Of a DNA stretch of 33,573 nt, positions 22,396-31,763 are shown in pieces. The stretch is from Protostelium mycophagum (lineage: Eukaryota > Evosea > Variosea > Protosteliida > Protosteliaceae), in assembly GCA_002081555.1 (NCBI GenBank), contig KV920969.1, positions 24,500 to 58,072 on the forward strand, written 5' to 3'. Numbering within the stretch: the stretch's first letter is position 1; the number at the start of each line of letters is the position of its first letter. The position numbers and the translations under genes were made by a program. The notes below the pieces were generated by a model. It was not told where the DNA came from. It saw only the letters and a list, made by a program, of their open reading frames with translations, and made no database searches.

Positions 22396-24651
22396 CTATG
22401 TGTTGCGGTAATTCTCCACTATCTCTTGGATCGCCGACACGATGTCCGTTGAAATCTCACTCTCGAATGTGTCGTATGACCCATCCTGTACAATTAAGAT
22501 ATCTCATCGAGATGTATTGATATCATAAAAGTACTTGGTGTTGTCACATCACATCTTCACCAAAAATAGACTCACCCCGTAATATACTATGAATCTATTC
22601 TCTGCATTTTGAAGGTTTTGTATTGTCTTTAGTGGCCTATTCAAATGCCTCCCGCTCTCCAAAACATCTATGGACAATGCTCCATTGCTCGGATTCTTCA
22701 ACAGTGTGATCTGTGCTATTATTATCTTCGATGGTTTTATCATTCACAATTTTTATCTTTGCTGCGTCTTGCCGTAAATCACCAAAAAGATACGCAAATG
22801 CATCCATATCCATAGAAATGACAGGGAAGATTATCCTTTTCGTACAAATCATGATTAAATATTCTCCAGGCACAAAAATTTTAACCATTGTCAACACAAT
22901 TACGTCATCATTATACGACCAAGACAAATCTACAATTGTGTAGTCACCTCTACGTCCGCATTTGAGTACAGTCTGTAAACTTTTTTGACCGGAAAACGCC
23001 GCAGCTGTATCTCGACGTTTGAGATTTTGGTTTGTAAATTGATCAATTTCATGGCCATCTTGTAGTTGGATTCACTTTTAGACGATACATCCGCTGTCAT
23101 CGTTTTTATCTGATTCTCTCTGGATTTTTATTAAGAAGAATTTTTATTTTTTTATTTTTTTTCATTTTTTTATTTTTTTCTCAAAATAGGATTGAAATTG
23201 AATAAAAGGACATAGGGAGTGTCCCTCTACAACGACGTACTTTTCTGATAGAAGGTTGTCTTTATATGATATCTCCCTCTCTAGTATACTCTGTCTCTTG
23301 CGTTGTGTCTCTATGTCTACATCCTGTTTTCTGTTTTTCATTACCTTTCTATTCTCTACAAAAGAAAAATTTTCGTGAATTTCAATTTACAAAAAATCTC
23401 ATACTTCATAATTTAAAAATAGTTGCAAAATTTAAAATTCAAATTTTGAATCTTCTCACAGTTTTTCGTTCATCGTCTTCCAATACAAAATTGAAGTTCT
23501 CTTCACTTGTGCCTCCAAGTCGGTCACTCTGTTCGTCTTGTCTTCTAGCTCTATCTCCAGCTCCATCACCATCTTCTCCAACACTTCTACCTGTGATATT
23601 CCCTTGGAATTCTCATGCTCCCTTTCCTTGTCAATTTCTTTTCATCATTTTGTAAAGTTTTTTGAGAGTGGTTTACAGTGTTGTAGATGGAAATCATACT
23701 TGGTACTGCTCGAGCCGTTGGAATTATTTTTCCACAATAATGAAGAATCCCTCAACCCTTTTTCTGGAGTTATCTCTAATACCGGTGTGGGTTCGATCTA
23801 CAACGGTCAGAATGTCCTTTCTGTACAGTTTGTACATTGTCGACAGAGTCCATGGCAAAAGGTATGTCATCATCACTCCATTCACTTATTGTTCTGTTTA
23901 ACTGTACACGTCAATCTACAACACCATTTTAAAGCAAAAGGAGTTTAAAAATACACGAGAGGTGATGACGTCATCACCTGTACTCTCCCTGTCCTCCAAC
24001 CAGTACTCTGTTTAAGATCTGTCCTTGGTAATGGTAGCTTGTTTTTATTCATCTGAATTTATTTAGAGGCGGAATGAGGAGATGAGATCACCTGATCATT
24101 CATTGTGTCTCTTCTCGGTGTTAATAGGATCTGATTTTGATTCTTCGGTGATAAATCGGCTGTTCGTTTTGCCTCCTGCATTTGAGCGAGCTGATTCTTC
24201 AGATTTTCTATTTCAGACCGCTGAATATATTCAGCTCATTAATCTAAAAGATGGACATTGATGATGAATATCCACAACGAAATACTATTTCGAGGCACCT
24301 GAGAATCGACGGTGTCTTCTAAACGTTTTGACTTTTGTCTCTCTTTCACTAATCTCTTTGTCATCGCTTCCAATCCCATAGGTGAGGCGGAATGTTCTAA
24401 GCGAATTGTCAAACTTCCATTGGTGCAAATCGTGTCACCTTTCTTGGTGTCTTTGATCAGTGGACTCAATACTGGTTCCGGATTGATCAGTGCAGCCTTC
24501 TAATTCGACTATAAGAATGAACATGTCAGATGATGCTGACCTCATATTTCTTGGACAGTGAGAAGATCGGGGAGAGAGGTCTGGCTTCCTCTGTCCCATT
24601 GATGTCTATTGGCCTCACTTTGTTTTCGAGGTCCTCCCTCAGGAAGCTCAT
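22396..24651 (-). CDS. Coiled-coil protein of unknown function
   Basis: I do not recognise the family. Minus-strand exons with matching phases: 24541-24651, 24299-24499, 24092-24220, 23978-24052, 23836-23901, 23707-23797, 23460-23637, 23241-23348 and about 22998-23119. The 3' exons (about 22400-22950) are less certain; the stop is at 22396-22398. Product roughly 500 residues. The N-terminal part is polar and Ser/Pro-containing (EEARPLSPIFSLSKKYE). Then come several coiled-coil stretches: RLVKERQKSKRLEDTVDSQ, SEIENLKNQLAQMQEAKR, VEVLEKMVMELEIELEDK and ISYKDNLLSEKENQIKTM. A compact hydrophobic C-terminal domain follows (DDVIVLTMVKIFVPGEYLIM). An in-frame stop at 24059 is avoided by splicing out a normal 39-nt intron (24053-24091), which unites what would otherwise look like two genes. 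Introns of 111-121 nt here are unusually long and A-rich on the coding strand. A cytoskeletal or centrosomal scaffold is only a guess. Confidence 0.65.
23126..23183. repeat. T-rich microsatellite-like tract
   Basis: Runs of TTTTTTTAT-like units inside an intron of the minus-strand coiled-coil gene; A-rich on its coding strand. Confidence 0.7.
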
Positions 24652-24795
24652 TTCCTCGAATGAGAATAAAGCAAGACAGTCACTTTAATAGACTCTATGT
24701 CCTAACGATGTAAGTGTGGTGTGGAGCTCCCGCTTTTTTCGAAAACAAAATTTTCATCTTTCGCAACGGTCACGCACCAAACGACCATAGAGAGG
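24652..24795. promoter_or_regulatory. Short divergent promoter region
   Basis: Only 144 nt separate the start of the minus-strand coiled-coil gene (24651) from the ATG of the plus-strand Zn2Cys6-PP2C gene (24796). Both promoters, or one bidirectional promoter, must lie here or overlap the 5' exons. No clear core element is seen. Confidence 0.5.
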
Positions 24796-27123
24796 ATGAA
24801 GCCAACGAAAAATACGAGATTTCGTGCTTGCACAACTTGTCGTAGTTCTAAGCGGTCTTGCGATGTATCAAGGCCTTGCAAAAGATGTGCCTCTAAAGGT
24901 CAAGAATGCACCACTACAGACACAGATATGCCTAAAGAAGCATCCATTGATCCTATGGTGCAAGATTCTCCAGAATCAACGATCAACACGACGGCAACAG
25001 AAACAGTGGAGACTGAGATCACAACCGTACAACTACCCAAAACACTTTTTGTGACTGAATTAGAAGATGTATCATCCTCAACATCAGAGAAAGAAGAAGT
25101 CATACATAAACAAGAATCAATGATCCCTGATAATCAAGAACAAATGGCTCATATGGATGTTGTCCCATCGGAGGTCATTCCTGGAAATACAAACACCAGC
25201 ACAAACTCGACACCTCCGAGCACTCCAAAGAGGAAATCTAGAGTGGCTGTTCTGAGCCAGCCTGCAGGACCAACAGAAGATAGGCACGATCTTGAATTTA
25301 CATGCTCTCATGTTACTCGAAGAGGTAAATCAACAGATTGATTTGATTCATTATCGTGATGTCTAATCCGTTAACAGGGGATAGAGAAGAGAACCAAGAT
25401 GACAGTATGGGTCCCATATCATCCAAGTCATTACTGCAGCCACCACCCATTGAATCGCCCACAAAGAGGACGAGAGGCAATAGAGCAGATGCTAGAAATA
25501 GTTTTAGCGGTGTGAGAGTTCCCATCTGGGGAGTTTGGGATGGGTATTTTTTTCATTTTTACAAAAATTTAATTCTGAAATTCAAAATATTTCTGTTTTT
25601 GTATTTTGTCTAAAAAAATATCACAAAATTTTTCTGATTTTTTCTAACTGTATATTTAGCCACGGACCTTTAGGCAAAAGTGCGGCAGAACTATGCAGCG
25701 CTGAGACTGCAAATTTCATGCGAAGAGTGAGGATAATCTATTCAGAAATTTCTTCCGGATAAAATTTTCTGATTCTGAGAAGGTTCCGGCAGACTCATCG
25801 GAGGAAGATTTAAAAGAAAAATTAATTTCCGCGATTTCCGAGTCGGACCGGATGTTGTTGCAGGAATGCGAATCGCAGAATAAAGAGTACGGCACGACAG
25901 CTAACGTGGCACTTCTCGTTAACTGGCTGGACGCCACGAAGCCCACTAAGATTGTGAGTCTGACATTTCAAAGATTTTCAGAATTTGATCATTTATTTTT
26001 GTAAAAAATTTCTGAAATTCCTGGAAATTAATTTTTTGAAAAAAATCTTCTATTTGAAAATATATATAATATATATAATATATATTTTTCAAAAATATAT
26101 ATAATATTGTATTTTGTCGAATTGAAATGATGAGGTGGTTGCGAATGTTGGGGACACGAGATGTGTTTTATTCCGATCAATAAAGAAGCAAAAAACGGAC
26201 CAAACAATTGAGTCTGCCCCCACTGCCCCTGCTCCCTCCCCCTCCCCCAATGTGAGAAGATTCAAGAATCTTTCTGAGAAACTTCCGTGATATTTCCGAG
26301 AAGATTATTGAAATTTTTCAGAAGAGGACCAAGAACAAGAAAAAATCTCCCGTTGTACAGACAGTTTCCGAAACGACAATTGTAGATATCACCACTCCCG
26401 TCTCAAACTCCCCAACCCCACATGTACATACCCCTGTTGTAGATCAAGTTCAGATTCTGGAGCTGTCACTTGATCATGCGTTGAGCAGACAAGACGAATG
26501 TGAAAGGATAAGAGCCACATCCAAGGGAAGGGTGGTAATCGGCAGAAGTAAAGTGCTCAGAGGTTAGTTTTTTTATCTTTTACAATTATATTATTGCCAA
26601 TTTTTATTTAAATCTAAATTTGAAATTCAAGATTTTTTTGTGATGTGAGATTTAAAAAAAAACTGACCCACCGAAAATCACTTTTTTATTGAAATGAAAA
26701 ATCTGACAGGTTGTAGTGTGCCCTGATGAATCAGACTATTCTACAGAGACAATTGTAGATAACAAATTAGCACTCAACATGTCCAGAGCCCTCGGTCACC
26801 CCGTCCTACGTAAATATGGGGTGACATGTCATTCTGACATCTTAACATCTGACATCTGACAGGTTATATCCACACCAGAAGTGACAGAGACAGAGGTGAA
26901 AGAAGATGACCTGGTCATCATTGCATCTGATGGACTCTGGGAGATCTTCACCAACGAAGAAGTTGCAGAATTTTTGAAAGAACATTGGCAAGTTTTGGAT
27001 TCAGAAGGCGTTCAAGCATTGTGCCAGAGACTGTCCAAACACAGCACCGATAGACACAAACTGATGAGCAAATCAGCGGACAATTGCACCATCACCATGA
27101 TCCATTTCCAGAAAAAAGAATGA
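24796..27123 (+). CDS. Zn2Cys6 DNA-binding domain fused to PP2C phosphatase
   Basis: Eight exons: 24796-25324, 25378-25543, 25660-25726, 25780-25953, 26135-26251, 26322-26562, 26717-26820, 26863-27123. They sum to 1659 nt, 552 residues. Near the N-terminus is a Gal4-type zinc cluster, ACTTCRSSKRSCDVSRPC then KRCASKGQEC (Cx2Cx6Cx5Cx2Cx6C). An acidic Ser/Thr-rich linker follows. A PP2C Ser/Thr phosphatase then begins: RRGDREENQDD (motif 1), GVRVPIWGVWDGHG (metal Asp), EYGTTANVALLV, VVANVGDTRCVLFR, ELSLDHALSRQDECERI, LALNMSRALGH, DDLVIIASDGLWE (metal Asp) and SADNCTITMI (metal Asp). The usual RALGD reads RALGH; the core metal-binding Asp residues remain. The intron joining the two modules (25325-25377) falls inside motif 1 and keeps frame. 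A nuclear role, dephosphorylating chromatin or transcription proteins at bound sites, is inferred. GTG at 24721 extends the frame but is no eukaryotic start. Confidence 0.85.
26053..26106. repeat. AT-rich palindromic tract in a PP2C intron
   Basis: TTTGAAAA, a run of TATATATAATATATATAAT, then TTTTTCAAA gives a long AT inverted repeat. It sits inside the 181-nt intron 25954-26134, the longest of this gene. Confidence 0.7.
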
Positions 27124-27458
27124 GCTCCATCAATAAACCATAAACCCAGAATTTTGTAGGCCAAGAGACTCTCTGGAAATTTTTTAACTGATTGCAAGAA
27201 ACAAACCGCCACAATGCGTCAACAATCGATTGCATGTTGTTGAGGCCAATCAGTAAATTGGATGAATCTGATGTGCCATGGTATCAGCTAAGAAGACAAA
27301 CATTTCTGGCGAGCAGAATCCTCATACAGGAAATGATGCACCATGAAGATGTGCGATTGATCGGTTGTCGAAGATTCAGAATAAGAGGTTCTGAAATCAT
27401 TCTTCGACCGAAGAATAAATTTGAAAATAAACATTCGAAGATTTCAAATTTGAAAAAT
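27124..27458. other. Convergent 3' region with hairpin
   Basis: The plus-strand PP2C gene and the minus-strand PAS gene end toward each other. AATAAA for the PP2C gene is at 27132-27137. AAATTTGAAA (27417-27426) is perfectly complementary to 27442-27451 and could be a shared transcription end structure. No gene is supported. Confidence 0.5.
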
Positions 27459-28993
27459 CTATACATTTTCTCGCCTGATGGCGTTCTGCAGCAGGTTCGG
27501 GTTTGGCATGAATGTAGCGTAGGTCACTGTCGGGAAGCCCATCAGATCGTAGCAGTCTGTCAGACACAATGTCCCTGACTCTCTCAATTCTATTCGTCTT
27601 GCAGATTTTTCTGCATGAATTTTTTGGGTTGTAGATTTGCCACGTTGAAAAACATATGGTCTGTATACCACAACTCCACTTACCTTCGATATAGAGCTCC
27701 TCTTGACCGTTCTCTTTATTAATTAGTTTTAAACTCGAGAGGTTCTGTTCGTCTTTCCAAGCCCTCAGCTGAAATAGTCTTAGACTTGCTTACAACTCCT
27801 GTCAATGTTGAAAAACCCACCCAGACTTTGACCAAATGATTTCCTGACGGTTCAAAAAAATCTTTTCGGGTGAGCTTCACGTTACTTCAGTGTACATTCC
27901 AGTGACTGAAATTTCGGTGAAATTTCACCTTTGTCGCTGGGTCTTGTGGGTCACCTAAATAAAACATATCGAGAAGTAAACATGATGTTATATTTGAGGG
28001 AAGTTTCTCAGAAAATCCCGACATGGAGTAGAAGGCTGTGTTGACGTGTTTTACAACGCCAAAAGGACCCCACACAACACCAGGCACCTCCATATGATCT
28101 GATATATCAGAATACATCTGGGTAAGTCAGGGATGATGATGCATGATCGAGACGCCCACCTTGATCTTCTCTTGGATCTCCTCCCTCATCTTGTTTCTTT
28201 GTTGTTCTGTGATGAAGGAAGCAATGGCCGCCCTTTTTTTCATTTTTTTGGTGATGTTCTCGACCAAGACAGTCGCATCAAGGGGAGAATGAATCCATCC
28301 TCTAAAAGAATGAGAATCACAACACGAATGAACAGGAATGAAATCAGCGCACCGTCTCTTTGCAAGTACCAACCAGTCATTTAAAAGCTTGTTCTCCAAT
28401 TCAAAAGTAGTGGTCGTGTAAGGATCACCATCCCCTGAGATGAGATGATTCTTCATGCTAGAGCTTGCGGCCACTTACATTCAATGAGCCGATCCGCAGA
28501 AAATAAGGCTTCGATCATAGACAGTTCGTTCTCGAAATTGATTATTGCTGTAGGGCTCGCCTGGTTTGATCTGTGGTGATTAAGAGAAGAAGGATTGTTT
28601 ACGGATCACATTGGTTGATGGTGTATTGGTGTTAGTGTTGGTGTAACATTGTTTGGATTTGGATATTGTGCAGTTGTGTCGTATTCTGCTCCAAATTGTG
28701 ATGGTATTACTGCGTCCTGACATCAATGAGCGAAACAAAAGGACGAGAGACTCGTACTTCTGATCTGACTCTTCGGTGTTTGATCACAACTGCCTCTTGA
28801 TTCATTTTTCTTCCTCTTTTTTGAGGCACACTGTCCACACAACTATGGCCGATATCCTTCTTAACGCACCTTTGGCAAGGTCGAGCTGATATGAGACGTA
28901 AGTTGGGATGATGATCATTATCTCACCCTCATCACAGGACAGATGTGATTTCTTGCAGTTCCCACACGCAGTGAATTTCTTTATCTGATCCAT
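27459..28993 (-). CDS. Zn2Cys6-PAS transcription factor, paralogue 1
   Basis: Ten minus-strand exons: 28927-28993, 28758-28885, 28610-28716, 28479-28570, 28353-28434, 28160-28301, 27929-28117, 27821-27874, 27684-27768, 27459-27610. Total 1098 nt, 365 residues. The zinc cluster ACGNCKKSHLSCDEARPC then QRCVKKDIGHSC (Cx2Cx6Cx5Cx2Cx8C) is formed across the first intron. A low-complexity middle and a helical segment (EEIQEKIK) follow. Then comes a PAS domain: VPGVVWGPFGVVKHVNTAFY, GFSEKLP and LLLDMFYLGDPQDP. Zinc cluster plus PAS is the layout of fungal ERT1/RDS2/AcuK regulators of gluconeogenesis; orthology is not claimed. It is a sequence-specific DNA-binding protein by family. The neighbour on the same strand is a close paralogue. 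An in-frame upstream ATG exists within a hairpin (see the repeat entry), so the start is the short-form choice. Confidence 0.85.
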
Positions 28994-29000
28994 TACGGAC

Positions 29001-29083
29001 CTTTCTATGACGAAATGTTGCTCTTTGTTTCGATTTTTTCGGAATTTTGAACGAAAAGAAGAGCAACATTTCGTCATCGAAAG
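29001..29083. repeat. Perfect 19-bp inverted repeat just upstream of a zinc-cluster gene
   Basis: ATGACGAAATGTTGCTCTT at 29007-29025 is exactly complementary to 29059-29077. Pairing extends inward with TTTCG/CGAAA (29028-29032 with 29052-29056) and outward by about five bases. The hairpin ends only about 8 nt from the proposed ATG (28993) of the minus-strand gene, so it would lie in its 5' UTR or, with an upstream start, be translated in frame. Confidence 0.85.
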
Positions 29084-29226
29084 TCTGTTCAAAAATGTAG
29101 ACAACCCCAAGGCCACAAATGGAGTTGAGGACTCATTGATGATCATTGATCATTGATTCTTTCCTTCGAATGAAATCTGAGAGCGTGCATGATTATTTCT
29201 CGTAAATTCATCCACCATCAATTTAT

Positions 29227-30764
29227 TTATAAAGTGTAATTTGTGCCCTTGCTCCTTAAGATAGTGGGACTAATCATGAATGTGTAGTACGTGACAACGG
29301 TTAGTCCCATCCGGTCCTTTGAAAGAACCAAAGACAAAGTCCCTGCCCGCTTCAGAAAATCAATGTAGAGGTAATGTCTTCGAGGTTTCTTGCCTTCAGC
29401 ATACAGTTCTTTCTCTTCATGATTGTTGAGGTTGGTCTTCTTTAAATTCACAATGTTTTTATTGTCTTTCCATATCCGCAGCTGCATGCTCATCAGTCTC
29501 GATGAGAACATTTTGATTAAGAAATCACCCAAACGGGCACGACGCAATCCATGACTGGAAAGAACATGTCCTGTCTAAATCTCTGCAAAATTCCTTCAGA
29601 ATTGTTTGAAGTGATGAGATGTACCCTGATGATGGGATCATTAATGTCCCCAATGTAAAACATGTCAAACAGGAGGTGTCTGTTGGGTTCAGCAGGAATT
29701 TTCTCAGAAAATCCAGTCAGTTCCAAGAACGCCTCGTTCATGTGCTCCACAACACCGTAACCACTGCAAACGAAACCAGGTATCCTCGCCTTATCCGCAA
29801 TATCTTTGTACATCTGACACATGTCAAGATGACATGTCAACCTGGCACTCACCGCTACTTGCTCCTGCACCTCTCTTTGCATTGTCTCACGCTGTTGTAC
29901 ATTGATGAAATCGATGATCGTCCTCTTTAAGTGCAATATTCTAGTGATCGATTTTTGCGTTTCAAAGTCGTGGCGGTCGCTGAGCCATCCTCTTTTGTTT
30001 TCAATTTTATTTAAATGCATTATTTTATGACGACAGTAATTTATTTTTACATCATGCATTGACACCATGAAGTATTATTTCTGGACTTGACTCAAACCAT
30101 AATATCCACAGAAAACGGATTATCGCGGCAAAGCCACAGATAAAACAAGGTGAACGAACGACGCGCACCTAGACATTCCATAATCTAATGCTTCTCTAAT
30201 GTGTATTTCGTCTTCCTCTTGGTTGGCCTTGTACATCTCCAGCGTAGAGACATTTGATTCTGAAGAGGTCACAATCTCAAAGATTTCGCTTATAACTTGC
30301 ACTTACTCGATGGATTATTGAAAGAGGACATGTTGTGTGGGAAATCCTCAGCAAGATCACCGTCAAAATTAGCCATTAAAATATCTAACTCTGCCAGTAG
30401 TTCTCTCACGTCATTCTGCTCTTCTTTCTGATCTGAGGCCAAAATTGGATTTATTTGTTTGTGTGATGTTGACTGATCTGGATCGATCAAGTGAATCTGG
30501 ATTTCATCATTGGAGAGATCAGTGATTGATTCTGATTACCATTAGGGATGGATCTGTGCCGCAGTTCTGATCCTTTGCCAAGAAGTCATCTGTCGTTCTT
30601 CTTCGTTTCCTTTGAATATTGCAACAAGAATCTGCAAGCTTCCTTCTGATGCATGTCTGGCAGGGTCGGGCTGCATATTTGAGATGATTGAACCCACTGT
30701 TCGATATACCTCCATCACAAGAAAGATGTGATTTCTTGCAATTATTGCAAGCCTTGGAGCTCAT
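29227..30764 (-). CDS. Zn2Cys6-PAS transcription factor, paralogue 2
   Basis: Eight minus-strand exons: 30710-30764, 30540-30670, 30307-30496, 30169-30259, 29853-29991, 29625-29813, 29529-29582, 29227-29481. Total 1104 nt, 367 residues. The zinc cluster ACNNCKKSHLSCDGARPC then QTCIRRKLADSC has the same spacing as paralogue 1, and the first intron sits at the same place. An acidic, Gln-rich segment follows (SDQKEEQNDVRELLAELD). The PAS domain is IPGFVCSGYGVVEHMNEAF, GFSEKIP and LLFDMFYIGDINDP. The PAS exons (189 and 54 nt) are identical in length to those of paralogue 1, and both then read VW then LR[AI]WKD. The last intron of paralogue 1 is absent here. A 177-nt intron (29992-30168) replaces a helical stretch found in paralogue 1. 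The stop TAA (29227-29229) overlaps an AATAAA. Function is inferred from domains only. Confidence 0.85.
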
Positions 30765-31249
30765 CTCGATTGATGTCGTTTCATGGAAGGGAAGGCCATC
30801 CCATTTGGTTTGAATCCTCGTTAAAAACCGTGATGTAAAACGGTAATAAATTTTTGGGTGGTCGTCGGAAGTCAGGTGAGATCGATTAGCCAGTAATTGA
30901 ATTGATTTCAATTAGCAAACGTTGCAAATAAATTAGAGAAAAACAAATTACTATTACTTATTATAAATTATAATAATGAATACAATTATATCAAATCACA
31001 ATGAAACAAAAAAAAGGTATAATCACAGGAGAAGAATCTAAAGATAAATTGACAATAGTATCTTCCAATCGATGAAAGATTAAATATAAATAATGCTATC
31101 GTTATAAGTAAAAAACTATGTCAAAAGATCCAGATGAAAACAAAAGCAGCTTACGCGGCGTGGAATGATCCTCGTGGGATTGTTGCACTAGAAATGAGAT
31201 GGCCATCTCAATCAAACAACATTCAATACATGAATTATATATCATTTAT
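30765..31249. other. AT-rich intergenic region
   Basis: About 485 nt between the PAS paralogue 2 start and the stop of the small minus-strand gene; strongly AT-rich around 30940-31110. No gene or structured element is supported. It should hold the promoter of paralogue 2. Confidence 0.6.
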
Positions 31250-31644
31250 TTACTTCACGAGCACTTCATTCGCTCTCCCAAAGAGTCTCTCATCCCGCTG
31301 TTGATACTCTTTTTTGGCTTGTTCTCGTGCGGTTTGGGTGTTTTTTCCTATTCACTATTTATCTATGATCAGGACCTTTTTTGAGTATTCTTACCAAATA
31401 AGTGGTATTGTGTCATCAACACCTGTGCCTCTTGCTCACCCTCCTTATATCCAGAATCTCCTATAAATCGAACACCAGCCACACTGAGGGCAGATTGCCA
31501 AGAAGTCCAATCTGTGTGTTTTGCCCAGTCCAACATACCGATCTCTTTCAGCTTATTGTATATGTGTTGTGCTTTGATTGGCGTAGGAGAGGAGTATTCC
31601 TCTCCCTCTTCCTCATCTGATGTATACTCTCCTTCGCTTCTCAT
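31250..31644 (-). CDS. Small acidic/charged protein, family unknown
   Basis: Two exons, 31395-31644 and 31250-31347, in phase, give 115 residues. The N-terminus is acidic (EGEYTSDEEEGEEYSSPTP). A helical core follows: AQHIYNKLKEIGMLDWAKHT and ALSVAGVRFIGDSG. The C-terminal helix is charged (TAREQAKKEYQQRDERLFGR). I do not recognise the family and see no signal peptide or membrane segment. It is divergently transcribed from the EEP-family gene, with 119 nt between starts. The second exon is too short to stand out as an ORF, but its frame and composition fit. Confidence 0.7.
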
Positions 31645-31763
31645 GTCTTGATGCTTTTGTTTGTTTACTTGTGAAAAGTGCAGTTTCCCGCAAATTTTTT
31701 TTAACGTTCAAACTACAACGCAACTGTGGTTCGTGACAAAAACAATCCCACATCATCGACATA
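31645..31763. promoter_or_regulatory. Compact divergent promoter region
   Basis: The 119 nt between the ATG of the small minus-strand gene and the ATG of the EEP-family gene must serve both directions. No known core motif is obvious. Confidence 0.5.

Noticed and set aside
23266-23948. Plus-strand ORFs rich in Ser, Leu and Phe
   Set aside because: They are antisense to exons of the minus-strand coiled-coil gene.
24059-24061. Stop codon ending a 157-residue minus-strand protein
   Set aside because: It lies in a 39-nt intron with good donor and acceptor, and splicing joins two open exons in phase.
24721-24795. N-terminal extension of the zinc-cluster/PP2C protein
   Set aside because: It starts with GTG; the first ATG is at 24796, close before the zinc cluster as usual for the family.
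27192-27578. Plus-strand ORF of 128 codons
   Set aside because: Partly antisense to the last exon of PAS paralogue 1; the rest covers the convergent hairpin, with no domain.
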